Shown one piece after another: positions 1 through 42,822 of a stretch of DNA of 64,000 bases. Each line of letters starts with the position of its first letter. Position 1 is the stretch's first letter. The stretch lies in NCBI RefSeq assembly GCF_000972845.2, contig NC_040032.1, forward strand, positions 12,780,002-12,844,001. Direction: 5' to 3'. The notes beneath the pieces are model-generated. The model was given only the letters and a program-made list of their open reading frames with translations, made no database searches and was not told where the DNA came from. A program made the position numbers and the translations under genes. The DNA comes from Larimichthys crocea (Eukaryota > Chordata > Actinopteri > Sciaenidae).

Positions 1-28654
<28,654 letters not shown>

Positions 28655-30130
28655 CTGCAACAGAGGAGAATGGAATGAGTGAAACATAACGTACAGTGAA
28701 GCATTAAACCTGAAGCAGTATCATAATCCAGCAGAACATCCGAACACGCCTGGAGAGTTTTTTCTGGGAGGACATTTTTTGGGTAATGGTAAATAATTAT
28801 CACTCCACTTAAATCATGAAACATGACAAGCATAATCCTACATTTTCCTCCAGTAAGATTTGATATGATTTTAATACATCTGACAATTTGTAGCTGATTT
28901 GTGCTATGACCATATTCAGGATCAAATTTAAAAAGCGTTTAAGCCAAAACATATCCAGTGTCTGCATCCTGTCGTGTCCAGAATTATTTGGGTAACCTGA
29001 GCATCATGATCAGAACCAATATTGGACATTAGACTGAAGCAAAACAAGTGGCTTTTCATATTCAGGCCACTTGATGGCACTGTTGCTCCGCGACAAAACA
29101 ACTCCATCCGTTTCCCCCCCTCCAAAGCAAAGCACCAACAGCAACACTGTGTTAGAATAAAATGTGCAGTAACGGGATTTAAAGCTGAATTAGAAAATAA
29201 AAAGCGAAAATATGAAGTCTCAGATTCATTATATTTCAATATTAGGGATTATTATTAAATTATAAAGTGACCACAAGCTGCGAGGGGAAGAAACAGGACA
29301 ACACCCGTGAAGCTCGCACATGGGAAGACTGACAGGTTTGTCTGAATAAAATTATTTGTTTACAGGTTTTGTGGATTTTTCCACCTTGGATTTAATAAAT
29401 GATGAATTCCAAACTAAAAAATATGATGTTATGGAATTAAACTTTAACAGCAGGGTTATATTTATTGCGCGTAATGAGGGGAATATTCAAATCCTGCGCC
29501 CTGTGACAGCTCAGCTGAATGCGACTCGTGTGTCTTTTATCCCGACGTATGTTTGTTATTAAGGCGGAGGAAAATAAGAATAAAACAGAGGAGAAAACTA
29601 TATGAATGTTGGTTTATTGTTGGTTATGAAACACAGGCGTGAATCAGGTGTCCATCCACTAACGCAACACTGACAGAATGTAAACAATGAAAAGCTGCAG
29701 AATAAATGACAGCAGGAGAGGTGGCATGGAAACAATTACTATTAGAATAAAATCCACTCAGGCCATTTTTGCACACTCTCACACACAATGAAATCTAAGA
29801 TTAAGGAGCAGCTCGGAGCCAGCGCGCATACCTTTGATGTGGAAAGGTTAGGCAAGGAGGCAAATAAGTCAGGATATTACTTTCTCGGTCTGGTAAATAT
29901 GGCCCCGTTTCACATTCTGCTTTTCAAATAATATAATCCACACGAGAGGCGGCGAAGTCTACTCCGTTTAAATTGAGGACAGCCATGCGGAGAGAGAAGA
30001 AGCCTTTCCAAGAATAATAAGAAAAAAAAAATCCAAAGCCGTTCACAAAGCTACTGCGCCTTTTGGACAAAGGGAACCATGTGTCTCGCCACGGAGAGAG
30101 CTTCTGCAACAGCACTGAGGCGACGAGAGG

Positions 30131-30186
30131 AAGAGAGAGAGAGGGAGAGAGAGGGAGAGAGAGAGAGAGAGAGAGGGGGAGAGAGA
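30131..30186. repeat. (GA)n tract
   Basis: Interrupted GA/GGGA run inside the candidate promoter block; it reads TC-rich on the auts2 strand. Confidence 0.9.
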
Positions 30187-30597
30187 AAAATCCCTTGATC
30201 CACCTTTCTTTCCTTGTTTGGGACACAATGTGTTTTTTTTTTCACGTATATTCTCCTGTCGGAAATATCCGTGAGAGGTAACAAACAGGATCCGGTAAGG
30301 GTTTGTGTGTCGGTGCGCAAAGAGAGAGAGGGGCTGCGTCCGACGGAGCAAACCAATCCAACAAAAGCGCACTGCCAGTTTTCCTCTGTAGCGACAGAGA
30401 TGGAGGCAAATCACACCAAAAAAAAGAAAATTCACAAGGAACAAGCCCGTAGTCGCACTCTGTGTGTGTTCAGCGGCGAAGCCTGTCTGCCGCGCTCTCA
30501 CTGACGGATCCCGGTCGTGGGCACGCAAGAGCCTCTCCCCATCCGCTCCCAAGCACCAGACAAACTCCCATTCATCCAGCGACTGACTGCCAGAGTG

Positions 30598-30631
30598 CCG
30601 CCGCCGCCGCCGCTGCTGCTGCTGCTGCTGC
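30598..30631. repeat. (CCG)n(CTG)n triplet run
   Basis: Five to six CCG units pass directly into six CTG units; on the auts2 strand this reads (CAG)n(CGG)n. It lies in the CpG-dense block. Confidence 0.9.
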
Positions 30632-30718
30632 CTTCACGCTCAGGTCCTCCCACTTCCTGATTTCCAGGCGGACTTGAATTCAACCTCAGTCGTGCTCCTT
30701 CAGAAGACAAACGCACTC

Positions 30719-30746
30719 ATGTGTGTGTGTGTGTGTGTGTGTGTGT
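30719..30746. repeat. (TG)n microsatellite followed by a T run
   Basis: A TG run passes into a poly-T stretch next to the candidate promoter block. Confidence 0.9.
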
Positions 30747-30898
30747 TTTTTTTTGGTGGGGCAGGAGAGGAGAGGGGGGGCTTCCGAAAAAGCTTGGAGC
30801 TCGGTTGCAGGGGCGCACATCGGCGCCTTTTTACCTTTGCGTAAATGGCGCGCAAAAGGAGAGACGGCAGCGCACCAAGGGTAGATAAAGCAGAGAGG

Positions 30899-30924
30899 GA
30901 GAGAGAGAGAGAGAGAGAGAGAGA
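30899..30924. repeat. (GA)n tract
   Basis: Uninterrupted GA run, second of two GA tracts in the CpG-dense block. Confidence 0.9.
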
Positions 30925-32647
30925 ACAAGAGGGAAGAAGAGAAAGCAAGGGAGGGAGGGGAGAGCTGAGGCAGAAATATATTCTTTCTTTCACTCTGTAC
31001 TGAGTGAGATGATGTCAGCCCCTAATGAATTCCCCAGTAGGGTGCTGCTACCGTGAGGGGAGGAAAAACAAAACACTCCTTTATGAGCAGCATGCACCTC
31101 CTCGCAGCCCACAGAAGCTGTCTTCCTGTTGGATCAACTACCACTCCACTGGCCTGAAGGGAGGTCAGCTGGTAATATAAAAACCACTTTGGGGTCATTC
31201 AGCCTTCAATTTGAGCTTTGAGCTCTCCGTGGCCCACCCGGACAGACCTAAAAAACTAAGAAGCTTCCCCCTCTGACACTGCAGACATAAATCATCATGG
31301 CCATGTTTATAATTTTGTGATAACTTTACCCAAGCCCTGGAGAAATTGTTTTTCTTAGCCTGCCCACCCAGAATAACAACAAAACAGCCCCGTCGGAGCT
31401 GGCAGAGCTGAGCGTCTTGCACTAATAGAACAGCTTCCAGCCAGTGTTGTTGTTGTTGCCACACAGTGTGTATTTAAAAAGAGATTGCACATATTTAAGG
31501 TGGGACACTATCCTGTTAAGATTCACACTGCGGGCCTGAAAGTTATATTTACCTGAGAAACATGAGCGCTCCCTCCTCGCTTCGAATCCTGACTTAATGT
31601 CCCTGGAAAATCCTCTTAATGGTGCAAACTCTTGCATCCTATTGCTTGTCTAATGAGCATTAACCCACTGGCTGGGAGGTCAATGGATGTACAATAGAGT
31701 CACATAGCAAAGTCTTTCCCTGCCAGTTGAGCCCAAGCAACCACAGAGCAGAAAACAGACTTAGCTCATAGCTGAGATGCTAATCCGTCCCTCGGATACA
31801 CGGAGAGCGAGGGTCCGTTGGCTGGCGTTGGAGCGTCCATACAAACATGAAGTCATGGGAAATGGGATATACAGTTGCCTCAGATTCAGAGTGGCAAAAC
31901 AAATCCTCAAACACCAGAGTTCAACACAAAAGCTGTTTTTCTTTTCTTTCTCCAAAACCGCTGTCAGTCGGTTCAAATTAAAAAAGTTTACATTGAGCAG
32001 AAAAACTATTTATCCACATCGACTCACGATGGTTTTGGCATAGCTGTTCGCTGACACACTGATGACACGGAACAAAAAAAGAAAAGTGAAGTACCATCAG
32101 GGGAAAGTGGGGGCGAGGAGGGGACCGGCCTCAGGTGGCCGGTTAAAATCTGGACACTTGGTTCAGCTACAGTGGATAAAGGCTGTGGTCACAAAGGGCC
32201 TGGGAGAAAGAGCAAGAGCATGTGAGGCTCCTGCTATGCATCTCTGTGCGTTCCACAGATGTGTGCATTGTGCATCGAGCAACTTAAACTAATGAAGTAA
32301 TTAACCTCTGGCTTACTGTTACTCCTAGGCTGTGGGAAAACATCTTTGTTTTAGTACAGTGAAACTATTTAGCCACAGAGCGCCACGGTTCATGACATCA
32401 CATGGTTCATGAGTACAGCGGAAACGATGGAAATCACGTCTAAAATTAGTTGCGAATGTACCAACTGTGGTTACATGTAATTAGATCACAGGGAGTCTTA
32501 TGTTTGAAGCGGTGATTGTGACGAAACATCAAGAGCAAATCGTGGTTTTGGCTTCAAACGCATGACATGGCTGGCTTCGAGATATGTATTTATACGACTG
32601 CCACAGACAGAAAATGGCTACCAGTCGTTTTCACAGGCCTGTGCAGG

Positions 32648-32682
32648 AGCAGCAGCAGCAGCAGCAGCTGCAGCAGCAGCAG
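32648..32682. repeat. (AGC)n triplet run
   Basis: AGC/GCA triplets interrupted once by CTG, next to a 'ccatgaac' sequence. No supportable exon contains it. Confidence 0.85.
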
Positions 32683-33919
32683 CCATGAACAAGCCGCTGT
32701 TCTCCATTTTAAATGGTCATTATCAGATTTGAGAGCGACCACAAGTCTGTGATTACAGCTCCGCTGCCAAACAATCGGCGTTCAGATCACTCACTGCACA
32801 TTATTTTTAATTCAAATGAAACGATGACAGAGATGAACACACACACATAAAAAAATGAAAACCCCCGTACGGGTTTCGCATGGAAAAAACATCGTCTGCG
32901 CGAAAGAATGAAGCACTGAGATCAAACACAATGTCTGGATGTATGAAATGTATCTCAGTAATTGCTGTCTGGGCACGTAAGTTCTGTCTATAGACCATCA
33001 GCTTCACACTGACATTTTGTCATCTTTTATTCCTTTTTTTGGACGCTGATTCTCCGCTTCAAAGAAACCAGAGGCATGTTTGTCTCTCCCCCCCGCAACC
33101 ATGGTTTAATTTTACAGGAACTCTCTCCTAGATTACAATCACAGGGGACCAACTCGCCTTTATGAGCCTTCCTGCCATTATGCCAAATCTACCCTCGTTT
33201 GAAATATTACTGATAAGTGTAACATGAGTGCTGGCAATGTAATATGTTAAAAGCTCTTATTACGTCTGTGTGTTGGCTCAGAGCTCTGTCTTTGCTTTAC
33301 AAGGGCTAAAAAAAAAAAAGAAGTCATGATTCAAACTAGGATTGGACGTAGAGGCCAGGAAATGGAAAAATAATTTTCTTAATGACACCGAACAAAGTCA
33401 TCAGCGCTGGAACATGAGCCGTCTCAGGTGGGTAGGTATTTCACCTCATAATGATGTCTCCGTGAGAATTAAATACTCACAAGCAGCAAAATAAAGCCTA
33501 GGCAGAAGTGCCAAATCTGCAGTTCCTCAAACGTCCACTTGAGGCTGGCACCAGAAGTGAGTCAGTCTCCATAAGTCCCCATGTCCAACTTCACAGCAGA
33601 AATAAACATGTTTACAGCCTGGTACAAAAAACTGTTTTGGTCTCTGTAGCTAATTTCCCCGTTCATGACAACTGTACTGAGGGTGAATTTATATACAACT
33701 CACCTGTTCAAATTATATCAAGGCTTAAAGTTATGCAGGATAAACAGTGTGGCTGCTTTGATTGATCGTTGGGTCCATTGCACATCCGTCAAGTCTGACC
33801 CCAAGTCACTCGTTCAACTGACCCATGTCTTCTGCCGAAACCTGTCACGCATACGCTGTCCATTCTTTATACTGTCGGTGGTTAAGCAGGTGTAACGTTT
33901 ACCACATTCACCATTTTAG

Positions 33920-33995
33920 TTCAGTGTAGTTGTCGAGACATTTGACCTAAAACCACCTGAGTGTCAGCATCTAATCCAGCCAATAGTTGTTGAGA
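33920..33995 (+). repeat. degenerate fragment of the same dispersed repeat family
   Basis: Two partial motifs, 'gttgtcgagacatttgacct' and 'aatccagccaatagttgttg', resemble the units at 14.5-14.9 kb. The copy is short and heavily mutated. Confidence 0.4.
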
Positions 33996-35531
33996 CACAT
34001 CAGTTATACTGTATCATATTTCCATGATTATCCATCCTGGTAATCAGATTATACTTGAAAGATTTAAAACATCACGTGACTTGACCTTAAAGACTCCTGG
34101 TTATATAAGGGCCACTTAGCAGTAGATATTTAATCAATGTTGCATGTGGGGATTTTTAACATGTGGGTGCACTTTAAACATTATGATTGGCAGGCAAACA
34201 GTGGAAGATCACGTTTCAGTGTTTACACTCAATCTACTGGAATTAACGACATAATGCTCGATAAAAAACATGTACTGCAAAGTGAATCAAACCGGTTTTA
34301 CATAGACTTATTATTTTAATAAATCCTTGTCTTCACAGAGGAGGGAGTGGGATTAGTTCACACCCTTCTTGTTACTTAAGATTTGAAATGTCCAAACGCA
34401 ACCTAAGAACTGTGAAATATTTCTAATTGCACACATAAACCCACACACTTGGAATTGCCAATATCTGCTCTTCTCCCAGCCTTTCGAGGGCGGAGTGAGG
34501 ATGTTTTTTAAAATTAATTTTAATTTTTTTCTTTTTTTTACAGTCATTACATCTGACCTTATCTCACAGAGCCTGCAACTGGGTTGTCAATGACAACTGG
34601 CTCTAATCTCTACCCCCTCCCGACAAGCAGCACTGACAGGCCCTTTCTTCCCAATTCCTCAGACACGTAGCCAGACATAAATTAATCTGTCACTCATTGC
34701 TGGTATTAATGTGGGGATGACACATGGCTGTGCACGCAAACACACACAGACAAAGACAAATGCACCCGGCATTAGAAACTGTTATACAAACTGGGACACC
34801 ATAGCATGCCAAAAGTAGAAAACGCCTTTGGAAAAGCTGACAGTCTTGTCTGCTAAACTGCATCAATCAAACATCCTGACAGAGAATGAGAGATTTAAGG
34901 ACTCGAGAATTTCCCATCTCCATTACCACAGACATGCTTTTCAATATTAAACCTGTGAAATAAAATCCTAAATTTGCAGATTTCCCCTTCACTTATTTCA
35001 ACCTGTGCTTATCACACGGGACGTGATCGGCATTCTGGGAACATTTAGTCAGACTGACGGACGCAGGGATGAAAGCATCTACATGATCCAATGACGATAA
35101 CCCTAAAAACAGATCCTTTGTGTTATAATAAAGCTTCCTGAGCCAAGAGATATGAAACTCACATCATATGTCAGCCGGGGAAGCGGCAGAAAACTATTTC
35201 TTCCGGTTGTTAAAAGCCTGTAGAGACTGTTATCTGCTTATCTGTATCTGCTTATCTCCCTGTGGTCTCTGAAAGCAGGCCGAGGCCGTAGGAGTTCAAG
35301 ATAAATGGCCTGATCAATGGCAGACATTATCTGGATCTGGTAGGCAATAATCAGATCCAGTTGACATTGCGGGCGCAGAAAGAACTGGCCTGTCAGCAGG
35401 AACAAACCTACTTCACCGGCCATCAGTCTAATGTCGCTGCCGTGGGACTCGCTTTGGAAAACAATGCAGACAAGAAAATTGGTTTAACCTTCCCCTGCTT
35501 CAAATGCTTTGGTTACATCCCTAATGCGACC

Positions 35532-35570
35532 TCCCCCCTCCTCCTCCTCCTCCTCCTCCTCCTCCTCCTT
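35532..35570. repeat. (CTC)n triplet run
   Basis: Pure pyrimidine triplet repeat in the upstream intron. Confidence 0.9.
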
Positions 35571-35781
35571 CAACACACCCACAACTCCTCACCACCACCA
35601 CTCTAGCCAGTCACAAGAGAAATGGAGAACCTTTTGCCTAAATTACAGACATTGCTGTGGAATGTGGGCTGTGGGCTGCGATGCCGTGGATAATTTCAGA
35701 CCAGTCAATCACTCCCTGTTCAACAGAAAGCAGCATATGTGCTACCTGCCTCAAAACACACACGCACGTTCATGCACGCAC

Positions 35782-35792
35782 CCACACACACA

Positions 35793-35829
<37 letters not shown>
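35782..35829. repeat. (CA)n microsatellite
   Basis: CA run with one CCCA interruption. Confidence 0.95.
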
Positions 35830-35831
<2 letters not shown>

Positions 35832-37283
35832 CTATGCGTCTGAGGCATGATTTACCTCTAAAATTTAATTTAATGTCTGTATAATTACAAATTCCCAAAT
35901 CTAAGCACAAATTATTTTAGAGGCCAAATCTGTGTCCTTATTTATATTTCTGTCACTCAGTGTCAACACAGAGATTTAACGGACCGAGAAAATGAATTGT
36001 TTCACCTCCTGAAACAAGGCATATCACGGGAAATTAGATTTTTAATGCGTTATTTTCATCTCTGCGTCGTCCTTGAATGCATTTTTGCAGCACATCTCCA
36101 CATTCTGCTTGTTTCAATGGCTGACTTGAAAAGAATCAGTGCCGCTTGTCATACAAATTCATCGATAAGCTCATTCAGTATAACCTCATCAAGCTGTACT
36201 CTCATTTGATCTCAATGACAAAAATAAAGTCTCTTTTAATTTGACCCCATTTTTCTCTCTGAAGCTCCACACTGGAGCCCTGTCCCAGACAGACAAAACA
36301 TTCTTAACAGATAACCCGCTGCATGACGGGGCCCCCAGCTTTAATTTTTCTCTATAATCTGCATGTCTTTATATTTGTGGGGACCCAGCAGACATCTACA
36401 ACCAAAGAACCGTGGTGCTGGATCCCCCCGCCCCCCGTGAGGCCTTGACTTAACACTAAGCAAGAGCAACTGCGCTGGCAGGGATAATATTTTCCCTTTT
36501 TGTTTCTTTTTTTCTCAGCGGCGTGATGGGAGCGAGGAGACAAGGGGAGGCAGCGAGATAAAGGAGGAGGAACTAGAGAGGAAGAGAGAGAGAGAGAGAG
36601 CGGGAGGAGAAAACAAAACAGGAGGAGACGGGGAGAGACAGACAAAACTGAGAGAGAGAGAGGAGGGGGGGCAAACAGGGAGGTAGAAAAAGGAAAGGAG
36701 AGAAACAGCCTGCTGTGTCTTTGAGAAAGGAATGACTACAGGAAAGCACTGAAGAAATCACCACTAAGGCCTGTCTGACCCTCTGCAGACCCCCCGAGCG
36801 ATTGGCCCGGCTGGAGGAGTATGGTCGGAGGGATTAGGCCTCCGAAACGGTCCGTCAAGACCATTCTGTCAGGCACCGACAGAGACAGCCTCAGTCAACC
36901 ACCCGCGCTCCACTCAGACAAGCCTCTCCAAGGCTCTCTGTGCTCAACAGCTCCCGAGTGGGGGCCTGATGATAGAGTCTCTAGGGGGACACAAGATGGG
37001 CCACAGACATCAAAAGCCAGCGGGGTGACAGACAGCAGGGAGGTCTCTGCTTGCCCCACCCCTCAGTTGTGTCCCCTTTTTCCTCTTTCTGTTGCTGTCC
37101 TTCTCTTTCCCTCCATCTCATCCCAGGCCCCCGCTGGCCATTGAGGGGTTTCTAATTGCATTTTGCAGGGCTTGAGCTAAATAAGGCTGTTGTTCTGTCT
37201 ACAGTGGCCTCCCTGCTGGGGGGGCTGAACGATGAAGAGAGACAGAAATGGGAAGTTTAGGCCCCTTTGAGACCAAAAAAAAG

Positions 37284-37286
37284 AAA

Positions 37287-37334
<48 letters not shown>

Positions 37335-37345
37335 AGGAAAGAAGA
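37284..37345. repeat. (GAAA)n microsatellite
   Basis: Tetranucleotide purine run of about 60 bases. Confidence 0.95.
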
Positions 37346-37538
37346 AAAAAGCGAGGAGAACACGAGACGCTTGGCACGTCACGAGAGAGAGAGATGATCT
37401 GCGGCCCATCTCAATGAAAATGTAGCCGGGTATGTTGATTGTTTTTTCAGACCTCTCGTCACTCAGTGGTCGACAGGTGATCTGCGCTGTGTCCACTCAA
37501 GAGCTCCTCAAAAGAAGAACACACCACCACACACACGG

Positions 37539-37540
<2 letters not shown>

Positions 37541-37573
<33 letters not shown>
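37541..37573. repeat. (GT)n microsatellite
   Basis: First of two long GT runs about 175 bp apart. Confidence 0.95.
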
Positions 37574-37575
<2 letters not shown>

Positions 37576-37745
37576 CATGTGTCCTGCGGAGGATCTGAGG
37601 CTCTATCGTGTGACAGAGTGTTTTAACATATCGCAGTCCGCTGAGACAGCGCATGAATATCCTCCCTGACCTCGTCGCCCCTCTGCAGCTCATCTCTCCC
37701 CGTGTGTAACACTAGAACATGGGAGACCAGTTGAACAAGAGGAAG

Positions 37746-37747
<2 letters not shown>

Positions 37748-37819
<72 letters not shown>
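37748..37819. repeat. (TG)n microsatellite, 72 bp
   Basis: The longest dinucleotide run in the window, with a single TTT interruption. Confidence 0.95.
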
Positions 37820-37820
<1 letters not shown>

Positions 37821-40800
37821 ATTTGTGTTTGTAGACAGGAGCAGTTTCAGCTGTAAATCCCCTCCTGTTCCCCTGGTGGTGTCCATACAGCGGAAAAGTG
37901 AACCGGTGGTGTGTGACCTACATGTGGAGCTGGTTGCAGGCCTTGACTGGGCTGCAGGAGGTCTGTCCGTTGACAAGAATGGGGAGGCCTCTTCCGCTTT
38001 GAAGCCCTGTATATTTAAATATTTCATGACCCCCTCATCTCCAGCCCCCCTTTTATCGGATTTGCGCTCTGGCTCGTGGCTGCCTTTCATTAACAGCACA
38101 GCGAGAAGAGTTAGTGTTGATCTAATGCCCCCATCAGCGAGGCACATCTGAGGGAACCTCTCTCTCCGTTACCCGGGCCCTTTTGGCACTCTGCATATCT
38201 GGAAGACGATCTCGTTAAATGCTAGTAACAATTACACCAATTACAGATAAGCCTAAGTGTGTCAAAGCCACAACATGATGTTTACAATGATTAGCATGCA
38301 GCGTTATCAGCGGGGATGGTAATCATCACTGGTGCCTGGTGCTTTAAAAGATCACAGGCCTCTTTATCTGTCACCATCGATAAAAGGCCGACGGCTGAAG
38401 ACAGACCTGTCGTGTTTGGCACGAGATCACGCTGCTGGTATCAGTTAGAATAGTGCAATGTAAGAACATCACAGCTGGCCCGCACCCTTATTTGTGTTGG
38501 TTCACGTCAAACGGCATCACAAAGAAACACTCTTTAAGATCTTCACTGAGGCACTCATGACTCGGCTCTTGCTGTAAACCATCCCGGGGTTATCAGATCA
38601 GCAAATGTGAACGATGTGTGTGTTTTCCAGCAAGTGAAGTGGAGCGCAGTGTGGGCCAGTAGATTTCCACGAGGGCGCGTGCTGGCATGGCGCAGGGCAC
38701 CGGTCTGGAAATGTGTCTCCGAGGCTGGTGACCATGACATAAGGCCCCGCTTGTCTGCTTGTAATAGAGATGCCTTTGAGAGCGGCCTGCATCTGCCCGC
38801 GGGACACATTCCACGCTTTCCTCCACAAACTCTGCGCCGCCGTCAGGCTCTGGGTCCTAAATGTGCACATTGTGAGGCTGCCCCGCTGGCTGCCTGACAA
38901 CAGCACATTCACCATGGGGTTATTTGAGTGGACCCAGGGCTCCCGGGGCACAGATAGAGCGTGTTCTCTCTCTGAAAGTGTGTGTGATATTTTGTGAACG
39001 GGTGTGTTGTTTATGTAATTGTGTTAAACAATCCACCTTAAAAGCTTGTTTGTGTTATTAAAGCGATACCGGGAGAAGCACACAGTGTGTGTTCAGTGTG
39101 TGTGTGTGACGAACGAGTGACGTGGACTTAAATGCGTGGCTTTCTTTCAAGCATGTGTGAGCTTGTGTTTGCAGCCTGGTGTCAGCGGGGCCCCCACAGG
39201 GGACCAAGAAGTGTTAAGGGCCACCCAGGCCACAGCGAGCACTAAGCCCAATCATCAGTGCCCGTCTCAGCTGGGCTTACCATGCACTGTGTTTACCAAC
39301 ACCAAGCTTTAACAAGATGATCTGCGGCAGCTTGCTGTCTGTCTCACACTCTCTCTCTCTCTCTCTCTGACACACAAACACAGTAAGAGGATTTGCACTG
39401 GCAACATGGACAGGCTGCGTCGCTTATCCAGAGAGAAAACTACAGCACCACACACAGCTTGACCCCACCTCACATGCCTCATTGCACAGGTAAACACACA
39501 CACACACACACACTCTCTCTCTCCACACAAACAATTCCCTGAAGAAGACTGTGGCCTGGTCCACAGCCTTTGCTGGGTCCACTGATACAGGGGTAAACAT
39601 TTTGTTGAATAATAAAGTTTGATGAAAGGCTGAATAAACAATGTGCTGCCAAACATGCTTTAGGCTTCGTGCCAATGGGTTTAACACAGAATTTATACTG
39701 GAAACTCAACTGTAAAATGACAAACTTTTATTCCCCCGGTGTAATTAGACCGTCCACTTTATGTGAAATATGCGGCGTGTTATCTGTCTGGTATGTATGC
39801 GCACCGAGCTGCGCCATATCAAGCTACTAACTCGCTGTCTGCTCTCCTGAATTCATCATTGTCTGGATGACGGATGAAACCGAGATCTGAAATGTCTTTT
39901 CATCACATTTTTTTTTCACAAGGTGTTTTTATTGTGTCTTCATTTTAAAGCCTGTTGGCAAGCTTCAACAATAAACCTTTAAATGGAATTGTTTGCAGAA
40001 GCAGCACTGGTTGTGTTTTCCTCTGCTGTCTGCTGATTAGTCTGCTCCGATGGCCACATTGTTACATGATAACAGAGGGCGGTTGGTTGGCTGGCCCTGA
40101 GGAAGTCATTCGGAGTGAGTTCACTGACTCTCTGACCGGGGATATTAGAGAAGCGTCTTTTAGTCATGCTCGATGGAGTCCAGGCTCTGACTCCACTAAA
40201 GCCTCTGGTCTGCAAGGGAATCTAACAGGACCAGAGAGGCCTGCAAACACCTGTCATCCCCCAAAATGCTCCGGGCACAATAACATCTGACACTGCCTGT
40301 GAATTCACATGTGGAACCGTACAGATACGGCACATGTATGACGTACAAAACCAGCATGTTTTCCTATGTGGAGACGTGTGCTGCTGATCTACATGTATGT
40401 AGCTCTGAAAATACACACAACAGACATGCATGACGAGACACATGCAATTAATCACACCATTGCACACACACACATCATTACAGCCTGCGGGAGGTGTCCT
40501 CCTGAGGCCCCCGAGGTGACAGATGTGTCAAAACAACATATTGGTTTCACTGTGGTGTTGCTTTGTTCCTTTACCCAGAGAAAAAAAAAAAGGATCTGAT
40601 TTGCTCTGCATATTGCTGATGCATTTTTCACAAGTTACTGTGGAAACACCATGTTCCTCGACATTAAAAAGCAATTTAGCACTCCCAGGATTAAAAGTGC
40701 ATGTTAAATTGAAGGCTACACTTGGCATGGGCATGAAAAATTGAGTGGCTCCTTATATTAACCAGGTTGAGCACTGCACACGGCATTTAGATAGACGAAA

Positions 40801-42225
40801 TGGAATCTTTTAGCATTACTAATTCATCCACAAGAAAGCTGTGGTTGAGACGTCGTGCGCGGCTCCGCCGTTACACTGCTGAATACAAACATTACCCGGC
40901 TTGCAGTCGGAGCTGAGCTATGTCTTATGAAAAAAGCGCGAATACCAGGTGGATGTCTATCAGCAGGGATTGTTAAATGTAACCTACTTTTGTCGGTTCT
41001 GTTTCATTTCAGTCGAGCTCTACTTCTTTTGTTCCCTTAGACAAGCTGTGAACTGTCCCTCAACCCTTATGCTACAAATCCACATACTCGCCATACTTTT
41101 ATGCTTAGCTGAGAGAAGAAGAAAACCATTCATATTCCGATATCAACATCTGTGATCTGTTTCCAAACGGATTTGAACCACAGAAGGGGTGAAGCCGCTT
41201 TGTGCAACCTGGTTAAAAATGAATGAGGAAGCTGCCGGCCTGTGGGAAAACACAGACCAGACACCCCTGTTTAAGTTGGCCCCGATTCCAAAACATCCTC
41301 TAATGTTTCCCCTCACTGCACTAAGAAACGATGGAAAGAGAGCAGATTAAAAGCAGGATGAACACTCGTTTAGTGGACCATGGCCCCACTTAAACATAAT
41401 GATGGATGCTAATGATGCCCATAATTACCGTTTCTAAAATGGTGATAATTACAATTCTTTTATAGCTCTTTATCCGCGGCCGATCTTGATAATGATCATA
41501 CGAGTGATAAACAGTGATTGTCAGTGTTTGACCTTTGAGAGCGCAGACGTAACAAATAAAGCACTCCAGAACGTTTATGTTAGACAAAATTAAACCTAGA
41601 TTAACTGATCTGAGGAAAACAAGATGTAACCAAGCGACTCTGACATCGTGTTACCAGCCTTTAGGAAACAAAAATAGACACAGAGCGACAGAAACATTCA
41701 TTTATAGTTGTTTTCCACGTATGTGAATCAAATACTCACTCTTCTTTTTGCTCTACTTTGGTACTCCGCAATCTGCTCACTTATGTTTGTCTGCTTTATG
41801 TTTGTCTGCTGCAGCGTACAATAGGTTAGATTATTTTAAGTGTGATTAAAGAGTATAACAGGGATCGGGTCGATAATATTCATCATTCTGCAGTTAAAGT
41901 GTCAACACGTCCAAAAAAGTTCAGTCAGAACCTCAAATGTATCATTTTTTTGTGTGGAAATTACACTACAATCTGTACAGGACGTGAACTAACCCCAGAC
42001 CTCATATCCACGTCCTCTCTCTCTCGCTCTCCATCCAGCCCAGTGCTGTAATGTTGGCCCGGCTCCCCTGTCACATGGCATAGATTACGCCTGTGTTACA
42101 CCAAATGCCTGATAATGCAATCAAGCAGCTTTGAAGCCTCGGTGATTCTCCAGTGCCTGCTGTAATGAGGGGAAAATGAAACCGTTCCCTCAGTGTCTGA
42201 CTAACCCTCTGATGAGACCTTCATC

Positions 42226-42228
<3 letters not shown>

Positions 42229-42274
<46 letters not shown>
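42229..42274. repeat. (CAGA)n microsatellite
   Basis: Tetranucleotide run of about 11 units. Confidence 0.95.
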
Positions 42275-42822
42275 AAGGGAGCATTTAAAATGAGCTCATC
42301 CATCTTCAGCCATGAGCCTAAACAGGATGAGGGTGGGGGCAGAACGGTACTTTTAGACTTGTGGAAGTCTTTCCAGGTGGGATATTGAGTAAATTTGGGG
42401 TTTTCTTTCTTTCTCTGGGTTACTTAGTTTGCATGAACCACGGTGATGAAGTAACTTTGCTGACAAATATATCTAAATATTTCCATATTCGTACGATGAT
42501 GCTTAACCTGGCATTTCATACTCAGCGCTGACATTAGGCCTCGGTATAAGTTCTTGAAATTCTATCCCCTGTTTGTGATTTAATCAGCAGATCTACTTCT
42601 CATTATATGGCACGGGCATATTTTGTGTGAATACGAGAGAGAGAGTGCACCGGTTACAGGGCTCATCATTGTTGGCATTAAGCAGGTAGATAGCCAGCTA
42701 ATTCACTATGGCATGACAGAGGGAAGGTGACAAGGTGCAGATGAGGTGGAGGTTTTACTGCCTCATCTACGAGCTCCGCTCGATGAAGAAGAGGGCTCAT
42801 TAGCAAACTAGGTAGTCTAACT

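Larger units (their letters stand above)
29832..31000 (-). promoter_or_regulatory. candidate internal auts2 promoter / alternative first exon region
   Basis: The block is CpG-dense: I count about 18 CpG in the roughly 190 bases from 30440 to 30632. It contains two GA tracts (30131-30186 and 30899-30924) and a CCG-then-CTG triplet run (30598-30631). On the minus strand it ends in a good donor, AAAG/gtatgc, at 29832/29831; another possible donor is AAAG/gtaaaa near 30835. It sits 1.2-2.4 kb upstream of exon 28606-28654. Shorter C-terminal AUTS2 transcripts from internal start sites are known in mammals. No TATA box stands out. Function is inferred only. Confidence 0.35.

Noticed and set aside
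30043..30552. 169-codon minus-strand open frame in the CpG-rich block
   Set aside because: Much of it is Ser-Leu repeat from the GA tract; no known domain and no splice logic to the AUTS2 frame.
37623..38151. Overlapping open frames of 132 and 174 codons
   Set aside because: Both run through the 72-bp GT microsatellite, which has no stops in these frames; outside it there is no family similarity.
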